From contig JAWQUS010000008.1 of the NCBI GenBank assembly GCA_036365455.1, forward strand, positions 23,109,501 to 23,173,500: DNA of 64,000 nucleotides, given 5' to 3'. This document shows positions 37,223-47,869 of the stretch, in pieces (position 1 is the first letter of the stretch; each line of letters begins with the position of its first letter). This DNA is from Macrosoma leucophasiata (Eukaryota; Arthropoda; Insecta; Lepidoptera; Hedylidae). The notes under the pieces were generated by a model. It worked only from the letters and a program-made list of their open reading frames with translations. It made no database searches and had not been told where the DNA came from. A program made the translations under genes and the position numbers.

Positions 37223-39499
37223 CATAGCATAGCCGCTGTCGAGAAGATTCTTCACTTGTGCTTCGTATTCCTGCTTCAATGCCGCGTTCCCGTCCAATTT
37301 CCTTTCGATGTTCTTCAATCTGTTCTCGGCTTGTCTGTAGTTGTCTGGCATTGTTCCTTCTTTGTTCTTCCAGAGCAAGCCGGTCTCGAAGCGCCCATCG
37401 TCCAGTTTTCTTGTGGTTTCTTCTAAAATTGCCAGAGCCTTTTCTTCCATATCTGTCGTCGGTCGGCGTGGCTGGATTCCTAATGATTCCACGGCGAAGT
37501 GTTCTTTGACGATCTTCTCTAATTCTTCTTCCTTTGAAGATACGTGCGCGCAGGTTACGAAGTTCACCGGTCTCGTTCCATCGGACCCGTGTAGCACCCA
37601 CCCGAGGTAGGTCAGTGATGCTACGGGTTGACCTCTTTTCCCTTTGCGTGTGGCTCTGGACACGATGAGCTCCCAATTGTCTTGTCCGATCAATAGCTTG
37701 GGTGACTCTCCTTCATAATATAACTGGTCCGTCATTGACTTGAGATGAGCGCATTCTTCTATTCTTTTCTTGTCTAGTTTCTGAGGCGTCAGGTTAATGT
37801 TGTCTATGGTTCGTGCCCCAGAAATACTTCTTTTCTTTGTCTGATGCAATCCTTTTATCTTCACGCTAACTCTCATGGAGTCTCCTTTGGTGATGGTCTT
37901 TCCTCCCACCGTTTCCAGAGTGAGTGCTTCCACGGGTCCCTTGAGGCCAATCTGCCTTGCAACCGTGGCATCGAGCAGCGTGACGGTTGATCCCTCATCC
38001 AGCAACGCCAAGACTTGGGTAGTTCCTCTTGGTCCATACAGTTCAACGGGAGCCATCTTCAAGTACGCCTTGGCTGTCCTTGCCGTGTTCACTGATAACA
38101 TGACGTTGTTCGCAATTTCTTTTTTCTCTTCGGGCTTCGGGATATCCCCGCGGTCTTCATGAAGCACGAAGTGATGCCATCGCTTGCACACCTTGCATGG
38201 AGGACGTCGGCATGTTTCTTTACGATGTCGTCCTTGGAGACATTTGAAACACAATCTTGACTTGACAGCGGCGTCCCATCGTTCCTTCATTGGCAGCTGT
38301 AGAAACTTGCGACATTCGAGTAGGTGATGATCGTTCTGGCAATGTGGACAGGTCTTCTTTTCTTCTGTTTGTTCCGAAGCGGCGTGTGCAAATTGACGTC
38401 GTGGAGGCTGACGCGATTGATGCATAATTTCTTGTGTCGCGTACGGTCCACATCGGTCTGCTTCCCTGTTGAGGAACTTCATTAATTGCACCAGGTCTGG
38501 ATCTTGATCCGTTGCATCGGCGGCGAAGTCGTACCACCGATATTGCAGTACCGCTGGCATCTTGCTCACGATGATTCGTACCATCTCTGGTGAGTGCAGG
38601 TACTGAGGTTTTCTTAGCCCCCGTATAGTCGCGACGGTGTTGTTCACTTGGCTGGCGAACACGCAAATGTCACGTGCGTTTTCATGGATCCTGGATAGAC
38701 TCTTGACTTTTTCTAATTCCATCAGGATCAGGGCTTCTGGTCTTCCGAATCTTCGACGAAGGGCTTCTAGTACTTCTTCAGATGGGCACTCCGAATATAA
38801 CAGGCTCTTGATTGCCTCTCTTGCTGTGCCCTTAATAGACCGCCGCAGCCGCGCCATATTCTGTGCTTCCGTAAATAGCGGTGCGGTGTCTTCATAAACC
38901 GTCCTGAAGGCGATCCATTCATCGCTTCTTCCGTCGAAGCCGGGTAATTCATGTACGTAGTTAGGTTGCGATGCTGATACATGTCGTGGCGCAACACTTA
39001 TTGCTTTAACGATGGCCTCCGCAAGTTCTTTATTTCCATTTCTTAATGATTCCGCTTGATCTTCTGGCTTGACGGCGGCTGCGGCGGCGGTGGTCGTCGG
39101 AGGTTGGCTGGCCCGCCCCTTCCCGGACGGTCCCGGCCGGTGCCCCTCCCCGGGCACATCTCCTTGATGCCCCTTCCCGGACACCCTGTCCACCGTCGAC
39201 TGCACCCATGTCTGGACGTTCGACTCCCAATCTTTTTCTTGTTCGATTTCGGAATCTTCGTTCTCAATCTGGACCAGCTCCCATTGACTCTGGGCTAGTG
39301 CTGCAGCTGCCTTTGCTTCTTCCAATTGACGACGCGCCAATTCCATTTTGGCTTCCAATTCTCGACGCCTTGTTGTCTTCGTAGAGCGCGTCTTATTTCC
39401 CGTTGCCGTCGTAGTAGGTGCAATAGGGGCAGCAGGAGCAGCAGAAGCGGCAGGAGCAGCCACCACAGAGTCTTCTTTGGTTTCCGTTCCCGACGTCAC
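37127..39499 (-). pseudogene. BEL/Pao gag-protease remnant
   Basis: A 2.4-kb open frame. The N-terminal part is Ala/Glu/Arg-rich and probably coiled coil. A Pao-type gag region follows (FDGRSDEWIAFRTVYED; EVLEALRRRFGRPEALI, resembling DUF1759), then two Cys/His knuckles, CPHCQNDHHLLEC and the canonical CFKCLQGRHRKETC. A retropepsin-like segment ALLDEGSTVTLLD (DUF1758-like) comes next, then the region that normally leads into reverse transcriptase (LLWKNKEGTMPDNYRQAE). After LDSGYA the frame enters LTR sequence and ends there. The frame has no ATG at its beginning: its first codon is GTG and it is open further upstream without an ATG. The true gag start is therefore lost or displaced. It is inactive as an element, though the frame itself is long and unbroken, suggesting fairly recent loss. 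Confidence 0.88.
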
Positions 39500-39676
39500 T
39501 CTTGATTCGTATGATATGGTGAGTGTGCCTTCTGTGTTGGTACTCGAAGATCCCGTTGTTCCTGAAGATTCCGTTGTTCCTGAAGATTCCGTAGTCTCTG
39601 GAGTCTCTTCTGTGGCGCGGGGTGCAGCCGGCCGGTCCGCTGGTGAATTTCCTCGGTGGCTCCTGGTGACTGACTG

Positions 39677-39805
39677 GTAATGTGCGGGCGTTTGAATGTA
39701 CGGGCGGACCTATTGTCCGTCCGGCGCCGGATGCCCGCTCGTAGTGTTGACACCGATGGCAGTATACGCCGGTCTGGATCTGCGCCGCCAGTGAGAGGGG
39801 TGGAG
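39677..39805 (-). repeat. partial 5' LTR segment of the BEL element (129-bp direct repeat, copy 2)
   Basis: Identical to 37094-37222. In element orientation the 5' LTR appears to run from 40774 down to 39677, about 1.1 kb, and then passes into gag leader sequence. No primer binding site beginning TGG is seen at the junction, which suggests the LTR end and primer site were deleted. Confidence 0.8.
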
Positions 39806-40374
39806 GTGCGGGGAAGGGGTGTTTCAGTAAAGAAACGATCGGTTACATATGATATGACCGAAAAGCAGGCCAGCCAAGCCTTGGTGGTAACCCTACCCCG
39901 ACGACCTAGTCCTATCGTAGAATCACTGGGGTCTTCCAGTCTTCCAGGTTCACTTTTCTTCCTATTTCTTCTTGTTACTTCACTTATTTTCACTTGTTTT
40001 CACTTGCTGGAGACCATGTCATAACTTCGAATTTGCCCCGAGCCCTATCATTTGAACAATACCGTAAAGAGAGCCTCATTTTTCGGTCGTATTTTGCCCG
40101 AATTTGTGCTTATTTTTTGTTATGGCTGACCTGGTTTTCTTTCTTTATTTTTAAAATTCTCATAGTTACATACATGTGTTATACATATTTACAATCGTTA
40201 CAGTTTCCTCTATTATTGTACATAAGTTTTATTAATATTCATAAAAAGACTAAAAAGTTATTCGTAAGTAAATATAAAAAATGTAACAATTTTCCGCGTA
40301 TTTCTTTAAACATTTCTTAATAACTTTTATATGCTATGACTAATTATTATAAAAAGTACATAAAAACAAAGAAC

Positions 40375-41265
40375 AAACATTACTCTATCAGAAAACAATA
40401 CACAAATAAACGTGACATCTAAAAAAGGAACCTAAAACATACGTAAAATAAGAAAATGATAAAACATAAAATAATAAGAAAATTAAGTTTCCTGCCTATA
40501 TCCTTTACATTATCGAGGTTTAATTATATAAAATGACTTCTTATAATAAATTCGTACATGACTAACATTATTTAAAGTTGATATAAGGCAAAGAATTAAA
40601 ATCGTATCCAAGACTATCGTACGAGGAGAATGTCTATACATAGCTATACATCTATACACGTTATTTACTTTCTACAAACGTTACGCGAAGACTACTTTGA
40701 CGTACACTTGCACTTTTGGTCTTTGTCACACAAACACATTCATTGATCACCTTTGTCCGTGGTCGTCGCCGACAGTAGTGATCAGCACTATCGTGTTCCG
40801 GACAGGTGGTAATGTACGGCCCTGTAATTTCCGGCACAGACATAACACCTTAGGCCTTAGGAGTGGTAACGCATCTGCATTTTGACCTTGGTCTTTGTGT
40901 GGATGTCTATAGGCTGCAGTCGTCACTTTACATCTATAAGAACTGCATGCTTGTTTGCCACTTCCATTACATAAAAAAAATCTTTGGAGGCCCGCAGAAC
41001 CGGAGGCCCGTGGCGGACCGCCCCTGCCGCCACAATTATATTAGGTAATGCGGTGGTGCCTACGCCCGCGAGCTCCGTCACTGGAGCTCTACCACCAGTA
41101 GAAATGTAATGAAGGGGGCAAACAAGCATGCAGTTCATATTGATGCTAGGCCTCGGGTCTTTCTGTGAGTTATATAGGCTGCAGGTGACTGCAGCTTCTT
41201 TGCCACCCTTGAGACCTTAGTAGTTAGATATGTCCCTGTGATAGTTATAACGGGGCCATAAACAT
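40375..41265. repeat. 891-bp tandem direct duplication, copy 1
   Basis: The sequence from TACTCTATCAGAAAAC to CGGGGCCATAAA recurs exactly 891 bases later. No difference was found on reading, and both copies encode identical short spurious frames. The unit holds the last 400 bases of the BEL 5' LTR, the GTAGT duplication, the second half of the split SINE-A, an unrelated GGAGGCCCG-rich joint and an inverted SINE-A fragment. Only a short AAACAT is shared at the break points. Confidence 0.95.
40775..40976 (+). mobile_element. SINE-A, second half of the copy split by the BEL element
   Basis: Resumes at the duplicated GTAGT and runs through CACTATCGTGTTCCGGAC to TTGCCACTTCCATTACAT and A-tail. It is present again at 41666 through the 891-bp duplication. 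Confidence 0.9.
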
Positions 41266-42153
41266 AAACATTACTCTATCAGAAAACAATACACAAATAA
41301 ACGTGACATCTAAAAAAGGAACCTAAAACATACGTAAAATAAGAAAATGATAAAACATAAAATAATAAGAAAATTAAGTTTCCTGCCTATATCCTTTACA
41401 TTATCGAGGTTTAATTATATAAAATGACTTCTTATAATAAATTCGTACATGACTAACATTATTTAAAGTTGATATAAGGCAAAGAATTAAAATCGTATCC
41501 AAGACTATCGTACGAGGAGAATGTCTATACATAGCTATACATCTATACACGTTATTTACTTTCTACAAACGTTACGCGAAGACTACTTTGACGTACACTT
41601 GCACTTTTGGTCTTTGTCACACAAACACATTCATTGATCACCTTTGTCCGTGGTCGTCGCCGACAGTAGTGATCAGCACTATCGTGTTCCGGACAGGTGG
41701 TAATGTACGGCCCTGTAATTTCCGGCACAGACATAACACCTTAGGCCTTAGGAGTGGTAACGCATCTGCATTTTGACCTTGGTCTTTGTGTGGATGTCTA
41801 TAGGCTGCAGTCGTCACTTTACATCTATAAGAACTGCATGCTTGTTTGCCACTTCCATTACATAAAAAAAATCTTTGGAGGCCCGCAGAACCGGAGGCCC
41901 GTGGCGGACCGCCCCTGCCGCCACAATTATATTAGGTAATGCGGTGGTGCCTACGCCCGCGAGCTCCGTCACTGGAGCTCTACCACCAGTAGAAATGTAA
42001 TGAAGGGGGCAAACAAGCATGCAGTTCATATTGATGCTAGGCCTCGGGTCTTTCTGTGAGTTATATAGGCTGCAGGTGACTGCAGCTTCTTTGCCACCCT
42101 TGAGACCTTAGTAGTTAGATATGTCCCTGTGATAGTTATAACGGGGCCATAAA
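41266..42153. repeat. 891-bp tandem direct duplication, copy 2
   Basis: Second copy, offset by 891 bases and ending at CGGGGCCATAAA at 42153, where the sequence diverges into unique intron DNA. It carries a second copy of the LTR end and of the GTAGT site. Confidence 0.95.
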
Positions 42154-42942
42154 TAAAATGCACTCAGTCAACCGAACAATGGCGGTCAAACCATTCCAAT
42201 GGGGCGGTAGCAAGTGCAATAACGAAGGATGGGCAGCAATAAAACTACCGCCAATCCGCCAAGCGTGGCGATAATGGCATATCCCTTATGGCTAGGCTTT
42301 TTTAAATAATAATATCCAATTTATGAAAAACTACGAGGTTTATTATAGGGGGATATGAAAAAAACTGAAACCCACACGTTCCACCGTTCGTTCAAAACGA
42401 AAACAAAAAGAATTGAAAGAGGAGGCACGCACGGAACCGACACTCACTTTGAATTCAATTTACTCTTTGCCTGGCGATATCTACGAAGATTTAATTGGAT
42501 ACTGACGTGCGATACCGTTTTTATTATCGCATTGGTGTCTCGTCTTGTATACAGTCACTCGTAAAATGAGATTTGTATGATTATCGCTATAACCGCCAGT
42601 TTCTCAAACGCTTTCCAATGCATATAATGTGTAAGAATCTGTCAAATCTGTCGTCAACTACGAATTGGGCTTATTGAGAAGCATTTATTATCCAACGCAG
42701 TAGTATTAAAGTACAACGCAATAGTATTGAAGCGCGCGAATTGATAGTCCGGCATTGGTCAAAACTTGATTACATGGTCGACAAACGTCATATAGGTGAG
42801 GTGCGAAGGAGTGAACGCTCTACAGACCCGAAATCCTTTCCTCGAAAAAGTCGATGTGCTATAATATATCTTGTTGGATACTGTAAAAATTACTCTTTGT
42901 AATTATTTATTGCGTGACTTCAACTGTTTGTTTTGTTTCCAG

Positions 42943-43035
42943 CCAAGTTGGTTGAGAACCAAGGAATTCTGGGACAAGTCTTTTGAAGATCGCTACGAGA
43001 AAATTCACAACGATACGCGCCGACCTCGACTTAAG
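42943..43035 (+). CDS. alpha-mannosidase II-type gene, exon before the catalytic core
   Basis: A 93-nt phase-0/phase-0 exon encodes 31 residues, PSWLRTKEFWDKSFEDRY followed by a charged segment ending RPRLK. The acceptor is TTTCCAG and the donor is GTAAGA. The tract leads straight into the VFVVPHSHNDPGW start of the catalytic domain in the next exon. That is the usual order in insect alpha-Man-IIb-like proteins, where a tryptophan-rich and basic linker precedes the first strand of the barrel. The flanking introns are 18.9 kb and 7.3 kb. Reading continues past the donor only into intron sequence and a SINE-A fragment at 43059, so the exon end is clear. Confidence 0.85.
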
Positions 43036-43058
43036 GTAAGAAAATATAGTATAGTTTT

Positions 43059-43146
43059 ACTGGTGGTACAGAGTTCTCTACCTCTATCTACCGCAAAATG
43101 GTAATGTTCAGCACTATCGTGTTCCTGTCATGTGGTAATGTACGGT
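43059..43146 (+). mobile_element. SINE-A fragment just after a mannosidase exon
   Basis: The 5' part only (ACTGGTGGTACAGAGTTC ... CACTATCGTGTTCC), lying 23 bases after the donor at 43036 and fused to a SINE-D fragment. Confidence 0.75.
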
Positions 43147-43370
43147 GGTTTGTATGACCTACAGATATTTGTTTCGGGTCTGGGTGTTTGTGTATGTATT
43201 GTGTGTACAACGGTACCTACGACACGGGTTTATACCTAGTGTGGGTTGTGAGTGTAAGCGTATTTTATTATTATTGTGCCATTTATTTATTTTAAACCTC
43301 ATACCTAGTGTGGGTTGTGAGTGTAAGCGTATTTTATTATTATTATTTCACTTATTTATTTTAAACCTCA
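43144..43370 (+). mobile_element. SINE-D 3' fragment with a 69-bp tandem duplication
   Basis: Lacks the tRNA head. The terminal block from ATACCTAGTGTGGGTTG recurs after 69 bases (43232 and 43301). The A/T-rich tail seems to have been duplicated by slippage. Confidence 0.8.
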
Positions 43371-43442
43371 TTCCCTATTTTTTTACATATATAAATATCA
43401 AAAACAAATATATATATAAAAAAATAATAAAAAGTGTTCCGC

Positions 43443-43672
43443 CGGCAGTGGGAACAGGGCCCAAGCCGCCGTTGGTTAGGGACGCAGAGAAAGGAACCTC
43501 CTCACTATTCGTGCCGTGTCGAGGAGTACAGCCTTCTGCATCAAGCCCTTGACCCAGCCGCCCAACGCGAGTCTCTTAAGGTGTTGGTCGAGACTCTTAG
43601 CGATAAGGCCATTGACCGAAACGACTATCGGTACAATAATCGCGGCATCCACATGCCGACAATCTCGTGAGC
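43443..43672 (-). pseudogene. LINE reverse-transcriptase C-terminal fragment (second LINE clade)
   Basis: The - strand frame reads DAAIIVPIVVSVNGLIAKSL, then GLMQKAVLLDTARIVRRFL, ending at a stop near 43480. This IVPIVVS-NGLI...LDTARIVRRFL layout is a common LINE RT C-terminus in insects. The clade (R4/Dong-like?) is uncertain. Confidence 0.72.
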
Positions 43673-44280
43673 TAGATCCAGATATTTTAATTCTTACCCT
43701 TCTCAGCCTTCACGAGATTCTCGTCATGAGGAATGGTATTGGCTTTAATATTATTATTCGAATGGTTTTACCGCTATTGTTCGGATGACTGATTGCAGTA
43801 GCGGAAGATTTCTCCTCCACCGGTGTGATGGGTTCGTCACGTCTTAGTTGGACTTTATTACCACACAAATCAGACAACGACGTGACTGACCGGACATTAC
43901 TTTGAAAGTACATTTCTAAAGTTTACTGGTCATAAAGTCTGCTGTTATTTCTAGCGCATAAAAAAGGTGTGGCGCTTTCTTTGTATTGAATGAATTTGTT
44001 CAGACGATGTTCGATCGCATTGAGTAGCTTGTCACCGCTTCATCGGTAAACAAATGCTCTATGTTGTATGGCTGTTGATAAAAGCAAAGCGGTATTGTTT
44101 GAATGTTAGCAGTTTGTTTCATAAAATCTATGCATCTCAATACTATATATATATATATATCACAGAAATCTAAATAATAAGACATTAGATAAAACGGTCG
44201 AGAAAGCATGTCGCCGGTTCGTATATTCACCACTATATACGAATAATAATTGATATAATTACCAGATAATATGTAATAAT

Positions 44281-44392
44281 ACTACGTATAGAATGGACAC
44301 TTCGACGTCCTGCCCGATTTCCCCGCGTCACCCAACCACCTCTCTTATGGGCGTTTGGTGTTCTCTACGTGCTACGCACACATGTTTAGCTT
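44281..44392 (-). repeat. unnamed 220-bp family, fragment
   Basis: CTACGTATAGAATGGACACT to CTCTTATGGGCG and CGTGCTACGCACAC: the 3' half, reverse orientation. Confidence 0.72.
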
Positions 44393-45232
44393 ACCGACAT
44401 TTGTGTATATGACAAGATTCGAGAGATCACTGGAATTGGTGTCGAGTACTGTCAAAGCGACACTAGTTTTACCTCTTTGTGGACAGATAAATTGTGACGC
44501 GAAAGTAATTATCTCGTAATTTCTTAATTGTAACCTAGCCTCAGTCCTAAGTGTGCGGCCCTCTAAATAAACCTTAGATTTAATGGAAGTACATATCCAA
44601 AAATCCCCTCTTGGCATCCCATTCCTCTATATTACGAGTTGTTATCTCATCAAACAGCCTCATTGCACTCTTTGACATGCCTTCGAGTACTACGTCATAG
44701 AAAAAAATTGAAGACTTAAAGTGAGATGAAAACAAGGCCGTTATACGTCGTCGATCGACGTTGCACGTTGAGCCTACGAAAGAGACAATCGGCTAGTTTG
44801 GACTTCGTAGAGCGTTATCTCTGCTGCACACTGCCTACGTGAGCACTAATAGTCCGGTATTGGTCGAAACTTGATCAAAATGATCGACAAACGGCACATA
44901 CAGTACCCAGCAAGAAATATCAAGCCTACAAAATAGGCTATTTTCTACATCGTAGAGGGTTATCTCTGCTGCATACTGCCTACGTAGATATTGATCAAAA
45001 AGGGTCAAAACTAAATCAAAATTGTCGATCAACGTCACATCGCTCTACAGACCCAAAATAAACCTCCGACTCAAAAGCAGTCTCCGTCCTAACGTCGAAG
45101 AGCAATATTTCTTGTTGGATACTGTATATACTAGATACATTCGTCAGAGAATTGTGTGTGTATGTATCTTCACGCCAGGTCCCTAACGGGGTAGGCAAAG
45201 AGTGTAGAGAAAGAATTGAATAAAATTTAGTA

Positions 45233-45560
45233 ACTTCACGCCTGTAATCCCCGAAGGGGTAGGCAGAGGTAAATGCATGCATTTACCTCTGCCTACCCCT
45301 TCGGGGATGCATTCATACATGCAAACACCCACGATTCGCCGGTTAAGTTTTGGCCCATGTAACAGGTGGCGAGCCTGTTGACATCTCCGGGCACATTACC
45401 AAACTTCGAGGTACTGGGAAATTTCCAGAAAATTGAAAAATCCCAATAGAACCACAGATAAAGGACTTTATACCATTATCTCTGATAATCCCCGGGAATC
45501 GAACCCAGGACCTCAGCGTAGTAGTAGTGGCATGCTACCACTAGGCTACCGAGGCAGTTA
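45233..45560 (-). mobile_element. SINE-B copy with an internal perfect palindrome
   Basis: Flanked by an 11-bp duplication AAAATTTAGTA (45222-45232 and 45561-45571). The 3' end region is inverted and repeated, giving a perfect palindrome at 45247-45308 (31-base arms). Confidence 0.9.
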
Positions 45561-46001
45561 AAAATTTAGTAGAATTGTGTAAATGCCGTTAAAATGCCAT
45601 AACTGAAAATATTTGACAGAAAACAAATTTTTTCACGCTTGTCAATCAACTTTGTGTGTTTCGAGAAAGTTCGGTGTCAACGATGTTGTTAAAGGCTGCA
45701 AATTACTTGGGCTTTTAACGACGTCAATAACAAACATTTATCAATGTCTGGGAATGATGCGCTAATTCTATTGTTCGTGACTACAGAACCTTAATTGTAC
45801 GATGATCAAATACAATCGAGGTGTAGACCTACGAACAACATTCACTGGCGATCTGTTAACATTGATTAGAAAGAAACATATTGTTATGGGTGAAAAATGA
45901 AAGCACTGTTTCCTCTCGGACGTTAATTTAAAACTCACAGTTGCAAGGGAGGTCTTACGACTGACTAACAATATGGCCGAAATAAAAATAAGAGAGGGTA
46001 A

Positions 46002-46456
46002 TTTTTTTTTTTTTTTTTCCTGATGGACTGTATTACTGTTGGCAAAATGCCTCTACAGCGTAACCGGGCATGAGAGGCGCATAGCTCCTATGGGAGCTCG
46101 GCCTGGATTAACGTAGTTGACACTTCAGCGCGAGTGCCTTGCGGCCGTACTGTAGTGCCCACTGCGTGGGGAGAAGATGGCGATGAGCCTAAGGGCACCT
46201 CCGAACGAGGTACGGGCCTCGGCTTAGGGCGTCTGCCAGGGGGGGGTTGTATTATTGGACGGACTTGGCCTGCGCACGGCAGAACGTGCGCTGGTTGTGA
46301 GAAATAAGGGTCCTAGTCGGCGCCGGCGCGGACGGTGTATCGATGTGGTGTGTGACTGCGTGTTCAGTGTGCGGGAATCCCCTTCTGACAGGGGGGGGGA
46401 GGGGGTTATTGGCGGTAAAATCGTCATCGGGGTCGCCAAGTACATGGCGAGGCGAG
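46002..46456 (-). mobile_element. poly(A)-tailed retroposed insertion, GC-rich, probably a 5'-truncated LINE
   Basis: Flanked by an exact 11-bp duplication AGAGAGGGTAA (45991-46001 and 46457-46467). It starts with a run of about 17 T, so it is an A-tailed insert on the - strand. The body is strikingly GC-rich compared with its surroundings. A frame ends in a stop near 46224, leaving about 200 bases of 3' UTR. I do not recognise the protein end (RRRRLGPLFLTTSARSAVRR). Confidence 0.85.
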
Positions 46457-46794
46457 AGAGAGGGTAAAATGTCGACAGTAGCTGTATACCTTTAACGTAG
46501 TGTTGCCAGTAAATTAACACAATTAATTTTTGTAAGTTAAACATAGTGAATGCCAACAAAAATATTACAAAGGGGTCACCAGTTTTATTTTATTGAAAAA
46601 TATTATTAATTATTCCCTAGCTCGCCATTGAACTCGCGATCTAAAATCGAGATTTACTGCTACTAGTAACTGCTACAATTGAACCCCTGAATTAATTAGA
46701 TAGTATAAAAGTACGGAATAAAAATGAAAACCTAGGGAATGACCAATCAAAAACAGGCCTATTACAGTACCAACCCGACATCTATACATCTATA

Positions 46795-47098
46795 CAAATA
46801 AATAAAATCGGAGTGTCTATTTGTAATATAAAAATAACCGCTTTTTACTAAATACAATGTATACACGGTACATATACCAAAACAACATTTTTATGCCATT
46901 TTTGTCTGTCTGCCTGTCCGTCTGTCTGTCTGTTTGTTGGGGCTAATCTCGGGAACGGCTTAACCGATTTCGACGGGACTTTCAATGGCAGACAGCTTAT
47001 GTAATAAGGAGTACTTTTATACTAGCTGCGACCTCGTCCGGGTAGATACTGAACAATCATAACTTCTCACACAAACAAAGTCGCGGGCACAGCTAGTT
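46795..47098 (-). repeat. interspersed repeat, longer copy
   Basis: Contains AAAATAACCGCTTTTTACT, TATACACGGTACATATACC, a GTCTGTCTGC run and AGTCGCGGGCACAGCTAGTT. It is longer than the copy at 101-330 and holds the CGGGAACGGCTTAACCG block. Confidence 0.7.
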
Positions 47099-47400
47099 CA
47101 AAATAAAATTGACTCCGTCCGTACTGGAACTGAGTTGGAAGTGAAAATGACGTTTATAGACAACGTCATATAGCGACCGCGGGCACACTCACGGGCTCGC
47201 CCACTCTAAGGCGACTCGTATGTGACTAGAGCGGTTTTCTATTGTCCCCTTTGTCCTCGTGGTGTAATATTGCAGTAGCGCAACTCAACGACTTAGGCTC
47301 GCTTAATAGAAGCTGTCGATAAACTTGCTCACATCATCCGATAGTCCTCACAACTATACAAATTAAGCGACATTCAAAGTAGTACCGATTGTAAAGAAAA

Positions 47401-47489
47401 ATGGAAAGAAAAATTTGACTTCAGGCGAGACTCGAACTCGCGACCTACTGGAGTTCGAGTCTCGCCTGAAGTCAAATTTTTCTTTCCAT
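47401..47489. repeat. foldback of the C-family tRNA-like 3' part
   Basis: Arms 47401-47438 and 47452-47489 (ATGGAAAGAAAAATTTGAC and its complement) enclose a 13-base spacer. The stem is 38 bp and reads as perfect. Confidence 0.85.
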
Positions 47490-47560
47490 TATTCTTTAAA
47501 AATAAAATATATTTCACAAGTATGTGTTAATGCGAAATAATATAAAACAATTATTAAGGG

Positions 47561-47860
47561 TAAAAGCGACTTCTTTACGATATTCAATAAACTGAAAAGT
47601 CTATTATATCGGTTGCCTAACTAGCATAGTTGGTAATAGATGGCGCTGCTGCTACCATAAAGCAATGCAATAGATGTGAAGGAAAGATTTGACAAATCGG
47701 GCAGGGCTTCAGTAGCTCAATTGGAAGAGCGGCTGGACTAGATTCCCAGTAGGTCGCGAGTTCGAGTCTCGCCTGAAGTCAAATTTTTCTTTCCATTTTT
47801 CTTTAAAAATAAAATATATTTCACAAGCATGTGTTAATGCGAAATAATATAAAACAATTA
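47561..47860 (+). repeat. C-family unit 1 of the inverted array
   Basis: A 300-bp unit: upstream arm AAAGCGACTTCTTTACG to CAAATCGGGCAGG, tRNA-like core at 47706-47780, and tail ending GAAATAATATAAAACAATTA. The core folds with a fully paired acceptor stem (GCTTCAG / CTGAAGT), a GCTC/GAGC D stem and a GCGAG/CTCGC T stem. The anticodon stem has an A-C mismatch and the spacing before it is one base too long, so I call it a tRNA-derived repeat, not a tRNA gene. Confidence 0.85.
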
Positions 47861-47869
47861 GTACCTTAA

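Larger units (their letters stand above)
37023..40774 (-). mobile_element. BEL/Pao LTR retrotransposon, internally deleted, inserted into a SINE-A
   Basis: The element starts TGTCGTGGGG at 37023 and ends CGCCGACA at 40774, giving TG...CA termini. It is flanked by a 5-bp duplication GTAGT (37018-37022 and 40775-40779). The flanking DNA is the two halves of one SINE-A copy, which confirms both borders. Only a gag-plus-protease frame survives on the - strand. Reverse transcriptase, RNase H and integrase are missing, and the frame runs straight into LTR sequence at about 37222. The LTRs share only 129 bp (37094-37222 and 39677-39805), so the junction between the 5' LTR and the leader is also rearranged. 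The element cannot move by itself. Confidence 0.88.

Noticed and set aside
37258..39680. Open frames on the + strand opposite the BEL gag
   Set aside because: Shadows of the GC-biased gag-protease frame on the - strand.
40661..42029. Pairs of identical short frames 891 bases apart
   Set aside because: They only reflect the tandem duplication and SINE-A sequence; no domain.
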